This document shows, one piece after another, positions 54,101-62,185 of a stretch of DNA of 64,000 nt. The stretch comes from Ktedonobacter racemifer DSM 44963 (lineage in GTDB: Bacteria; Chloroflexota; Ktedonobacteria; Ktedonobacterales; Ktedonobacteraceae). Under the pieces are notes generated by a model. The model saw nothing but the letters and a program-made list of their open reading frames with translations, made no database searches and was not told where the DNA came from. The DNA is taken from positions 248,001 to 312,000 of the forward strand of contig NZ_ADVG01000004.1 in assembly GCF_000178855.1 (NCBI RefSeq), in the 5' to 3' direction. Made by a program: the position numbers and the translations under genes. How positions within the stretch are numbered: position 1 is the first letter of the stretch; each line of letters begins with the position of its first letter.

Positions 54101-54523
54101 ATGCAGCCACACTCAAATATCTTTTTAGCCACCTGTACCTCGCGACAGGTGCTCCACCTCATTGCGGATCAGTGGACAGCCTTGGTCATGTATGCCCTAG
54201 AGGATAAGGATAGCACAAAGCGCTTTAGCCAGTTACTCACTCAAATCGACGGTATCTCGAAAAAGATGCTCTCGCAGACGCTTCGTGACATGGAGCGCAA
54301 TGGGCTGGTACAACGCGTTGTCTACCCCGCTGTCCCTCCTCACGTGGAGTATTCTCTGACCCCTTTGGGTCAGACATTGATTGAACCAATCACCGCTTTA
54401 CGCAAATGGGCGGAAGAGCATTTAGACGAGGTGAAAGAGGCTCGCATTAAGCACAATCAAACTGAACATATCTCTATTCAAGAGCAGGTAGCTTCGTTGG
54501 TGCAGCAGAGAGAGCAACACTAA
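54101..54523 (+). CDS. HxlR-family winged-helix regulator
   Basis: 140 residues: ATCTSRQVLHLIADQWTALVMYAL, RFSQLLTQIDGISKKMLSQTLRDMERNGLVQRVVYPAVPPHVEYSLTPLGQTLIEPI. This is the HxlR pattern, with a cysteine near the start that in some members senses electrophiles or oxidants. No strong ribosome site before ATG. The NmrA gene downstream on the other strand is a possible target. Confidence 0.88.
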   Translation: MQPHSNIFLATCTSRQVLHLIADQWTALVMYALEDKDSTKRFSQLLTQIDGISKKMLSQTLRDMERNGLVQRVVYPAVPPHVEYSLTPLGQTLIEPITALRKWAEEHLDEVKEARIKHNQTEHISIQEQVASLVQQREQH

Positions 54524-55003
54524 TGGTAGTTTTCCGTCCCAGAGAAATCATGGCTCCATCGGCACTCATGACGCATCGTTCGGGGGCAGTCTGATCGGGG
54601 GCTGGAGAAAAGGGGGTGTCTCACTGTCAGCCTGGCCTCCATTGTTGTGCAACGTCCGCTCTCGTAAGCCTCGTGCTTGCAACGAAACAGCGCAGATGGG
54701 TCACAATGGAGAATGTAGCCAGGTCTCATTGTGCTTTATACCTGTTATGATGGTTTGCTTGAAGGACGGGCATCGGAAAGGAGAGCGTGGCACTCCATCC
54801 CTGGATGGAGTGCCACGCTCGGAAACAGCTCAGAACTTGGGGATTCCCTCTTTTGCCGTCTTCGATGCGAAACCAGCAAGAGATACCATAAGGAGAACGT
54901 TGTGAAAACAGCTCTTCCCATGCTGTCTGTCTCGCTCTTCTTCCCGGGAAGCCTCTTCACTGTGTTTGGCAAGAACACGCGTCGCGTCTTCGCATGAGAG
55001 GGG
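54524..55003. other. Intergenic region with one strong hairpin
   Basis: About 480 bases. Contains a perfect 16-bp stem (GAGCGTGGCACTCCAT / ATGGAGTGCCACGCTC, 54783-54820) around CCCTGG; no T-run follows. No gene seen. Confidence 0.45.
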
Positions 55004-55894
55004 TTATGATGGCATCGACTCGCCACAGAACACAGCGGCGTTCCAACGTGCAAACTCGGCAAACGTCGTGGGGTGAACTCCAAATATCTCGTGCGTCCCC
55101 AGGTCCACCCTCGATTCGGAATTCCCCCCACGCCGATCGCTCCATAGTTCGACGAAAGCGTCGGCACGCTCCGGGGGAGCCCCCGCTGCCAACAACGCTC
55201 GTCGATATTCCTCCAGAGTGATGTTGACATATTCAATGGTCCTACCGGTCGCCTGTGAGATCTGCTCGGCGATTTCCGCCATCGTCAGCGCTTCGGGACC
55301 CGTCATGTCGTAGCTCTTGCCCTCATGCCCTTCGCTGTGGAGCAGTGCAAAGGCAACTTTCGCGACATCCTCAATAGCGACGGGTGAGAGCCTGGCGTTC
55401 TCCATAGGGAGGGAGAGCGTATTGGTAGTGAGATTCATCGCTGGCGCTCCTGGGAAGTAAAATTGCATGAATTGGCTGGGACGCAGGTGCGTCCATGCGA
55501 GTCCTGACCCTTCAAGGTACCGCTCGATTTCTTCGTGCAGCCGCACAGTACGGAAAAGCTTCGTGTTGTAACCAATGCCCGAACCCTTCCCGGAGAACTT
55601 GATAATGTGGCGAACACCTGCCTTCTTGGCCGCATCGATGAACGTGCTTTGTGTTTCTAGCATCCGCTCAGCTGCGGAAGAGATCATCAGAACACGGTCC
55701 ACATTGTCTAGCGCGGCTCCGAGAGTCTCAGGCCGAAGCATATTCCCCTCCACAATCTCCACGGTGGGAAATGTCTCGATTGCACGCGCCTTCGCGCGGC
55801 TCCTGACGAGCGCCCGAACCTGCGCATTCTGCCGGGCGAACTCGCGAATGATGAGAGATCCGCTCACCCCAGTTGCCCCCGTTACTAGAATCAT
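55004..55894 (-). CDS. NmrA/QorB-like NAD(P)H-dependent oxidoreductase (paralogue)
   Basis: 296 residues, close to 29440-30330: MILVTGATGVSGSLIIREFARQ, VEIVEGNMLRPETLGAALDN, VRHIIKFSGKGSGIG, GLAWTHLRPSQFMQFYFPG, YDMTGPEALTMAEIAEQISQATGR. Divergent HxlR regulators often control such oxidoreductases. AAAGGAAATTTCC precedes ATG. Confidence 0.87.
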   Translation of the reverse strand: MILVTGATGVSGSLIIREFARQNAQVRALVRSRAKARAIETFPTVEIVEGNMLRPETLGAALDNVDRVLMISSAAERMLETQSTFIDAAKKAGVRHIIKFSGKGSGIGYNTKLFRTVRLHEEIERYLEGSGLAWTHLRPSQFMQFYFPGAPAMNLTTNTLSLPMENARLSPVAIEDVAKVAFALLHSEGHEGKSYDMTGPEALTMAEIAEQISQATGRTIEYVNITLEEYRRALLAAGAPPERADAFVELWSDRRGGNSESRVDLGTHEIFGVHPTTFAEFARWNAAVFCGESMPS

Positions 55895-56045
55895 GGAAAT
55901 TTCCTTTCACTCTACTCATACAGGAATGATTTGAGGAACACATATTGCTCTGAACTCGAAAAAGTTCATATGACACTACCTTCTGCTCACTTCCTCCGAA
56001 AATAGGCCTCTAAGGCTGAGATAAAGTCTCAGGTGCAGGTCATTT

Positions 56046-56909
56046 TCATCCGCTTCCATGTCGCGCTGCGACATGACGCTTTGAGGAGACATCGTTCATA
56101 AGCTGGACGAGTTCCAGGTTGAACCTTTCCGCACATTCATAAAAGGGCGCGTGGGCGCAGGGATAGGAGGAAATCTGAGCCTGTGGGATGATCTCTCGAA
56201 ACTGCTCTGCCGCACGCGGAGTAAAGATGGGGTCCTGTTGGCCGTGAACAACAAGTATGGGTAGTGATACGCGCTCAAAGTCCTCGGTATGATCGATCCT
56301 ACGACCAAACATCGCTTGCCAGGTAGCAGGGGCCATCAGGAAGGATGCACCATGAAAATCGGCCCGATCTCGATCCTCGACTGGAGCAGCAGTCAATGAT
56401 TTGAAAACGTCCTCAACGCCCTCGCGATAGGCGGTGACATCGGGTGAGAACAATTTCCCGATCAGCTGCCCGAATGCTTCGTGGAGCTGATCCTTGCTCT
56501 GGTCCGTATTCAATTGAGCACCACTATCGACCATGACCACACCAGAAAGATTCGCTTGCCCATAATGCTGGAGGTAGCCTCCAAGGGCATACCCTCCATA
56601 TGACCAGGCGCACACAGTCGGCTTGCTCAACTCGAAGGCGGAGATGATAGCCGCTATATCATCCGCCCAACGCTGGCTTTCCTGATAGGCTGCCGGGTCT
56701 GACGGTTTATCCGAGGCACCGTTTCCTCGCAAATCAAAGCGGACACAATAGAAGGTGTCGGACAGGGAGTCGAATTGCTTGCGCCACCAGGTGCCGGTGA
56801 CACTAGCGCCGGGAATAAAGAGAATGGCCGGGTGATCTCTGTTCCCGACGGCTTCGGCATACAGGTGACATCCGTCAGCGCTTCTGACCATTCGCGAGTC
56901 TATTTGCAT
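56046..56909 (-). CDS. Alpha/beta hydrolase (copy 2 of a duplicated module)
   Basis: 287 residues, nearly identical to 23024-23857: Ser in AWSYGGYALGGYL, VVHGQQDPIFTP, YPCAHAPFYECAERFN. Differs by a 10-residue tail (SSKRHVAARHGSG). It lies divergent from the TetR gene at 57252 across a two-site operator. Confidence 0.87.
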   Translation of the reverse strand: MQIDSRMVRSADGCHLYAEAVGNRDHPAILFIPGASVTGTWWRKQFDSLSDTFYCVRFDLRGNGASDKPSDPAAYQESQRWADDIAAIISAFELSKPTVCAWSYGGYALGGYLQHYGQANLSGVVMVDSGAQLNTDQSKDQLHEAFGQLIGKLFSPDVTAYREGVEDVFKSLTAAPVEDRDRADFHGASFLMAPATWQAMFGRRIDHTEDFERVSLPILVVHGQQDPIFTPRAAEQFREIIPQAQISSYPCAHAPFYECAERFNLELVQLMNDVSSKRHVAARHGSG

Positions 56910-57012
56910 TTTTGTTCCCTTTTCTTTCTATGCGTTCCTTACTTCTTATGGAATATCTGGTGAAGTTCTACCAGAGCCGCTTTGTCTACCTTCGGACCAG
57001 GCAGCGTCATTC

Positions 57013-57062
57013 TCATGGATGACATCCCCGAAACTCGTTCACCACGCGACCAGCCTCCGAGC
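57013..57062 (-). pseudogene. Last codons of a second alpha/beta hydrolase
   Basis: SEAGRVVNEFRGCHP matches EEASRVVNEFLARHPLE at the end of the hydrolase at 23955-24788, in the same place relative to its neighbours. The other 260 codons are deleted. Confidence 0.65.
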
Positions 57063-57135
57063 GCTTTTCGACTAGAAGCCATGTCGCCTCCCTTCTCTGG
57101 TAGACAAAGCCATTGTGTTGCGCTATACTTTCTAG

Positions 57136-57183
57136 GCGAATAAAAACTTGCCTATAAAGAGAAATATACAAGTAAAAACTCGT
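57136..57183. promoter_or_regulatory. Double TetR operator
   Basis: GCGAATAAAAACTTGC (57136-57151) and ACAAGTAAAAACTCGT (57168-57183), 32 bp apart, relatives of the three sites at 24974-25054. One site fewer than copy 1. Confidence 0.7.
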
Positions 57184-57251
57184 GTTGTCAAGAGGTGAGC
57201 CAGAGACAAGCGCCATCGAGCGCTTTCTGGAATGCAGTTTTGGAGGACCAC

Positions 57252-57869
57252 ATGGATCAGCAGAAGGAGACACAGCCTGTTCAGCGGCGACGGCGAGGAG
57301 TACAGCGCATCGTTTCCATTCTCGATACCGCTGAAACCATCTTTACTGAAATGGGGTACGACGAGGCAACGACCAATCATATTGCGGCCAAAGCCGGGAT
57401 CTCACCCGGCTCTCTCTATCAATTCTTTTCTAATAAAGAGGAGATTGTCCAGGCGTTGGCTGCTCGGTACACGGAGGAACTCCAGGGAGTCTATGACTCC
57501 ATCTTTTCCATTGAAGCCACATCTCTTCCCCTTCCTCAGTGGCTCGATCAGATTTTTGACAGGCTGGTTGCGTTTCATCTCGCTCATCCAGCTTTCTTGT
57601 TACTTTTCTCGCGAGGTGCGTCTCTTTCTCAATTTGCCTCTTCTGCCCATGCCTTGCAGAAAGAGGTGCAAACGCGCTTTGAGGCAGGCTTTCAGAGACG
57701 TGCTCCCAACCTCTCTTCGACGCAGCGAATTCTATGTGCCACGATGAGTGTCCAGCTCTTCAAAGCGATCCTCCCACTGCTCCTATCGGCAGAGGAGGCT
57801 GAGCGAAGGCTGCTCATGCGTGAACTGAAAACGGTGTTGCATCGCTATCTTGAGCCTCTTCTCGGTTGA
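57252..57869 (+). CDS. TetR-family transcriptional regulator (intact paralogue)
   Basis: 205 residues: RGVQRIVSILDTAETIFTEMGYDEATTNHIAAKAGISPGSLYQFFSNKEE and a complete end RELKTVLHRYLEPLLG, which is the part lost from the gene at 25122. GGAGGACCAC precedes ATG. It should bind the double operator and repress itself and the divergent hydrolase. Confidence 0.9.
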   Translation: MDQQKETQPVQRRRRGVQRIVSILDTAETIFTEMGYDEATTNHIAAKAGISPGSLYQFFSNKEEIVQALAARYTEELQGVYDSIFSIEATSLPLPQWLDQIFDRLVAFHLAHPAFLLLFSRGASLSQFASSAHALQKEVQTRFEAGFQRRAPNLSSTQRILCATMSVQLFKAILPLLLSAEEAERRLLMRELKTVLHRYLEPLLG

Positions 57870-58297
57870 GCAACTCCACTAGGTTGCACGAGACCATTCT
57901 CATCGGCTCGCATGAAAAGGAGCACAAGGCTGAACACCCAGCCTCTCTCATCGTCCCATCCTCTGTTATCAATCCAGCAGCGTTATCTACAACTCATATA
58001 CTAATTGGTAGATAGCAGATCCCATCTCAGAAAGATGGGATCTGCTAGACTGGTGGAAGCAACGGGAGAGCCGTCGTTACAACGTGCGGCCTCTTTAGCG
58101 AAGAGAGAGTGACCGCCTCCTACAGACAGCTCTCCGTCCCATCAGGATCGCAAGCGACGATGAGGCTTGTTGCAGCTTGTGGCGTGAGCTGACCAGACTG
58201 CCAATCCATGATGAGTGCTCGCTCGTCCTGATGAGATGGTACTCCCGTTGAGGTTTATTGGACTCACACGTGTGTGTGAGGAGGGAGGGCAGAAACG
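57870..58297. other. Intergenic region before IS110
   Basis: About 430 bases with a perfect 14-bp hairpin (AGCAGATCCCATCT / AGATGGGATCTGCT, 58014-58046) that may end the TetR transcript or mark the IS110 left end. No gene seen. Confidence 0.4.
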
Positions 58298-59543
58298 ATG
58301 TCTGAAACATCCTCTCCAATGCCTGCACCTGCGGCACTGGCCTATGTGGTAGGCATCGATATTGGTATGCAGTCGTGTCTGATGTGTTGCCTGACGATGG
58401 AGAAACGCCAGGTGATCAAACCCAGTCAATTTGGCAACGATGCAGCGGGCTTTGCGTGGCTCTTTGCGCATCTGGAGGCACTCAAGATCGCTCCCCATCA
58501 GATCCTGGTTGGACTGGAAGCCACCTCACGCTATGGGGAGAACCTGTATCATGCACTCAGATTGCGAGGATACCGTATCTGTCTGTTGCATCCAGGACAG
58601 ATCCACGCATTCGCACAACAACGAGGATTGCGTGCGAAAACAGACCGGTTGGATGCCACCACCATTGCACGAGCCCTCCTCAGTGGGGAAACGCGCTTTG
58701 GCTATGTACCCGCGTGAAGAGGTAGCAACCTATCGAGAAGTGGTGCGATTACACCAGCAACTGACTGAGGAGATTGTTCGCTACAAAAATGAGATCCACG
58801 CGCTCCTGGTGGTGCTTTTCCCAGAATTCTACCAGGTGTTCGCCGATCCCACCAGAGCAAGCGCTTTGACGGTGCTGAAGGCGTATCCTTCGGCCCAAGC
58901 GATGCGCGAGGCCGATCCAAAGGCACTGAGCCAGATGTTGCGCGAAGAGTGTCCTGGTCACTATGGGCGGCAGACGGCTGAAACATTGGTGCGGCTGGCG
59001 CAGTGTTCAGTGAGCAGTGGTCAAGCGACTCAGGCCCGTTCGAGCAGCATGCGGATTCTCTGTGATCAACTGGAACATACCCAGAGCAACCTCAAGCTCT
59101 TGCAGCAGGAGATGGAACGTTTACTCGACAACGATCCGAAAGTCAAAGGCGTGCTCTCTATCACCGAGATGGGGCCGATGACGGTTGCCGTGTTGCGAGC
59201 GGAGTTGGGCGATCTGGATCGTTTTGTGCGCATGGAGCAAGTGGTGGCCTACGTAGGACTGGATTTGCAAGTGAAACAAAGCGGCAAATGGAAGGGACAG
59301 ACGAAGCTGTCCAAGCGTGGCAGTGGCCGGCTTCGCCGTATCTTGTATTTGGCGGCCTTGCGCAGTATTCGCTTGTCTACCTCTCCCTTTGGGCTCTACT
59401 ACCATCGCCTGGTGGAACGTGGTATGAAAAAAGGGATGGCGGTGATTGCGGTCATGCGCAAACTCCTGATCGTCGCTGCCCATCTGATCCAAACGCAGGA
59501 GGACTATAATGCTGGCAAAGTCGGGGTACAGGCGGTAAGCTAG
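58298..59543 (+). pseudogene. IS110-family transposase with one frameshift
   Basis: Frame 1: YVVGIDIGMQSCLMCCLTME (first Asp), LVGLEATSRYGENLYHAL, KTDRLDATTIARALL (Asp pair), then a stop at VPA. One base later the second frame continues REEVATYREVVRLHQQLTEE and carries the IS116-like end LSITEMGPMTVAVLRAELGD, VAYVGLDLQVKQSGKWKGQ. A single extra G near 58715 explains it. Confidence 0.85.
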
Positions 59544-59575
59544 CCGCGCGGCTAGCTTACCGCCTGTACCCCGAC
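59520..59575. repeat. 56-bp perfect palindrome
   Basis: GTCGGGGTACAGGCGGTAAG...CTTACCGCCTGTACCCCGAC, 28 bases in each arm with no spacer, centred on CCGCGCGG. It overlaps the last codons and stop of the IS110 transposase. Confidence 0.9.
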
Positions 59576-59763
59576 CCCACCCCACCCGATGAGTGGCGGG
59601 GACGCGAGCCTCTGGATCGAGTTCAGAGGCCAGGCAGAGCATGGGGTTTTCGCTAAGGTAGATCGTCCTTTCCTGGTCTGTTTCGCGCCAGACTTTTTTC
59701 GCGAGAAGGCTTGACAAATTCTATGGCTTCTGTAGGACTAGCCAGGACAGAACAGGAAATGAG

Positions 59764-59912
59764 CGCAGACAGAGAGGTTGCACTGCAAAAGGCGGCTGCC
59801 GGGCAGCTGGTAGCCGTGATTGCGCAGACGTACCCACTGGAGCGTGCCGCTGATGCCCATGCAGCCCATTGAAGCTCGAAAGAGCATCGGCAATGTCCTG
59901 CTCATCCCGTGA
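59764..59912 (+). pseudogene. NADPH:quinone oxidoreductase, C-terminal remnant
   Basis: REVALQKAAAGQLVAVIAQT, YPLERAADAHAA, then after a one-base shift IEARKSIGNVLLIP and a stop: the standard end of zeta-crystallin-like quinone reductases. The rest is missing. Confidence 0.65.
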
Positions 59913-60030
59913 TTCTCGCGCGATGGAACCTGCGACTTTACACAGATCCCATCACCAATTTCGCTGCTTGAGTCACGTGAATCTCCCAGCCAGTTGAGGA
60001 GGCAACTATCCGTGATAGCTTACTTCATCA

Positions 60031-60225
60031 TTACCTCTCTGGGTTGACCACATACTTATAGAACGTGTTTCTACTTTTGAAACCGGTCATCTGCATCATC
60101 TCGGCAACGGTGTTTTGCTTAGCTGCATAGAGTTCTTTGGCACGTGCCAAGTTGCGTGGCTCTGTTTTCTCAACCGCTTTCGGTCTGCCACCTTGTCGGC
60201 CTCGTGCGCGTGCAGCTTCCAAACG
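60031..60225 (-). pseudogene. Serine resolvase, C-terminal remnant
   Basis: RLEAARARGRQGGRPK, then ARAKELYAAKQNTVAEMMQM and a closing helix-turn-helix (KSRNTFYKYV): the DNA-binding end of a Tn3-type resolvase. The catalytic domain is absent. Confidence 0.7.
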
Positions 60226-60266
60226 GATTCCCAACATGGAATAACTGGAAGACGTGCTGGTTCACA

Positions 60267-60881
60267 TCACCTTGTTTCCGGCAAGCTATGCAACAGGTGC
60301 CCCATGCGCTCGCGCTTCGTCTGGAGATAAGCGAAATTACTCGCCGTCGGCGGAATTTCCAGGGGTACCCGCTCTGTCTTGATGTCATGTGCTTGCAATG
60401 CCTCAATCTTTTTAGGATTATTGGTCATAATGCGGGCGTGGGTGATTTGCATTTCTTGCAAGATTGCAACGGCAGTCGTATAGCGACGAGCATCAACAGG
60501 ATAGCCAAGGTGTTGGTTGGCATCAACCGTATCATAGCCCTGCTCTTGTAGTTTATAGGCTTGCAGTTTGCCTGCCAGACCGATGCCACGTCCCTCCTGG
60601 GGCAAATAGAGGAAGATGCCCCGGCCTTCCTTGGCAATTGCTCGGAGCGCGGCATGCATTTGGGCCTGGCAGTCACAGCGCTGGGAGCCAAAGATATCGC
60701 CTGTGGTGCAGGAGGAGTGGAGACGGAGCAACGGCGGTTGGTCCTGGCTCCCGGTGAAGTCTCCCAGGAGTAGCGCCAGATATGCTTCTCCGCTGGCACA
60801 TTCCTCATAGTGGCGCAGATGGAAGAGTGCTTCTTGGGTTGGTAGTTGTATTTCCGCGAGTAAACGAATAATCTGTTGCAT
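60267..60881 (-). CDS. ribA: GTP cyclohydrolase II
   Basis: 204 residues. Zinc ligands Cys58, Cys69 and Cys71 in LHSSCTTGDIFGSQRCDC; LPQEGRGIGLAGKLQAYKLQEQG; DTVDANQHLG; NPKKIEAL. It converts GTP to 2,5-diamino-6-ribosylamino-4(3H)-pyrimidinone 5'-phosphate, the first step toward riboflavin and also FO. It is the GCH2 domain alone, without the DHBP-synthase domain of RibBA. Six bases downstream of ribD. Confidence 0.93.
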   Translation of the reverse strand: MQQIIRLLAEIQLPTQEALFHLRHYEECASGEAYLALLLGDFTGSQDQPPLLRLHSSCTTGDIFGSQRCDCQAQMHAALRAIAKEGRGIFLYLPQEGRGIGLAGKLQAYKLQEQGYDTVDANQHLGYPVDARRYTTAVAILQEMQITHARIMTNNPKKIEALQAHDIKTERVPLEIPPTASNFAYLQTKRERMGHLLHSLPETR

Positions 60882-60887
60882 GTATTT

Positions 60888-62039
60888 CTAATTTCCTCTA
60901 TTGTTCTCTTCTGCTGTGTAGGACATCTCTCCTTCGATCAGCAGATCCTCAGCAACTGTCTGGAATGAGACCTGCTGGAGGCGGTGAGCGTGTTGCATGA
61001 TCGCCAGGCCAGCTCCTCCAATAGGTGATGGTGCGCCCTCACCTCCAATGAGCTTCGGCGCGACAAAGGCCGCGACATGATCGATCAGTTTGTGCTCAAA
61101 GGCGCTACCCAGCAGGCTGCTACCACCTTCCAGGAGTAGATGCATAATCTCTCTTTGCCCCAGGATGTGCAACGCGGCCATAAGATCTACCCGCCCGGTC
61201 TGGTCAGCTGGTACCTCAATGACCTGGATACCACGCTCACGCAGGCGCTCACGCTGGTCTGGAGCACTTGTCTCGCTGACGATGACGCATGTGCCTGGAG
61301 CCAGTTGCTTCTGGAAGAGTTGAAGTTGAGCGTTTAGCTCGCCCCGAGACGACACCACAATACGCAAATGGTTGGGACGCTGTGTTCGTGGGTGAACGCG
61401 CTGTTCTTCCGTCAGACGGATAGTTAAGCGTGGATCGTCGGCGTGTGCTGTGCCTACCCCAATCATAATCGCATCGACGCGGTCGCGGAGCTGATGGACC
61501 CAGGTGCGGGCAGCTGATCCGCTGATCCAGGAAGCGTCCCCTGTATGGCTGGCTAGTTTACCATCGAGCGTCATCGCCCACTTGGCTGTGACATAGGGCC
61601 GTCCTTGCGTAATATAGGTCGCAAAGGGACGAATGAGAGCCGCCGTTTCCGGCTCGGCTATGGTTGTGATTACCTCGATCCCTGCCTCACGCAATTGCGC
61701 TACTCCACGTCCACTGACCTGCGGATTAGGATCGAGCGAGCCAATGATCACTCGTTTAATCCCGGCCGCAATGATAGCGGCGGTACAGGGTGGAGTATGG
61801 ACGGTAATGCAACACGGCTCAAGTGTCGTATACAGATCCGCCCCCACCGCTGCGGTCGTCTCCGCCTCGCGTAATGCGTGGATCTCAGCATGTGGTCCAT
61901 AGGGTGGTGAAGTCGCGCCACGTCCAATGACCTGGTTCTCTCGGACCAGCACAGCCCCGACAGGCGGACGTGGACTGGTCCGTCCTTCAATGGAACGAGC
62001 GCAGGCAATGGCTTTTTGCATAAATTCCAGGTGACTCAT
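60888..62039 (-). CDS. ribD: Bifunctional riboflavin-pathway deaminase/reductase
   Basis: 383 residues: deaminase domain with HAE at 50-52 and the zinc Cys in EPCCITVHTPPC, then the reductase domain from about residue 145 (RPYVTAKWAMTLDGKLA, ASWISGSAARTWVHQLRDRVDAIMIGVGT, LLLEGGSSLLGSAFEHKLIDHVAAFVAP). It deaminates and reduces the RibA product to 5-amino-6-ribitylamino-uracil phosphate. The His usually found after the first Cys (PCxH) is Thr or Val here. Operon: fbiC, ribD, ribA. Confidence 0.93.
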   Translation of the reverse strand: MSHLEFMQKAIACARSIEGRTSPRPPVGAVLVRENQVIGRGATSPPYGPHAEIHALREAETTAAVGADLYTTLEPCCITVHTPPCTAAIIAAGIKRVIIGSLDPNPQVSGRGVAQLREAGIEVITTIAEPETAALIRPFATYITQGRPYVTAKWAMTLDGKLASHTGDASWISGSAARTWVHQLRDRVDAIMIGVGTAHADDPRLTIRLTEEQRVHPRTQRPNHLRIVVSSRGELNAQLQLFQKQLAPGTCVIVSETSAPDQRERLRERGIQVIEVPADQTGRVDLMAALHILGQREIMHLLLEGGSSLLGSAFEHKLIDHVAAFVAPKLIGGEGAPSPIGGAGLAIMQHAHRLQQVSFQTVAEDLLIEGEMSYTAEENNRGN

Positions 62040-62132
62040 ATTCCCTCTCTTTGTAAGAGAAGTGATTGTAGGGCAAGACGGGTGCGATGCAGTTCATTTT
62101 TTGCGAACGAGGCACACCCCACACCACCCCAA

Positions 62133-62184
62133 GCAGAGGCAAGCGCCATCGCTACCCGCATGGAGCGATGGCGCTTGCCTCTGC
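62133..62184. terminator. Strong hairpin just after fbiC
   Basis: GCAGAGGCAAGCGCCATCGC pairs with its complement over 21 bp around ACCCGCATGG, two bases from the fbiC stop. No U-run, so it may process or attenuate the transcript rather than stop it before ribD. Confidence 0.6.
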
Positions 62185-62185
62185 C

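Noticed and set aside
59121..59717. Minus-strand 198-codon frame
   Set aside because: Antisense to the IS110 transposase and across the palindrome.
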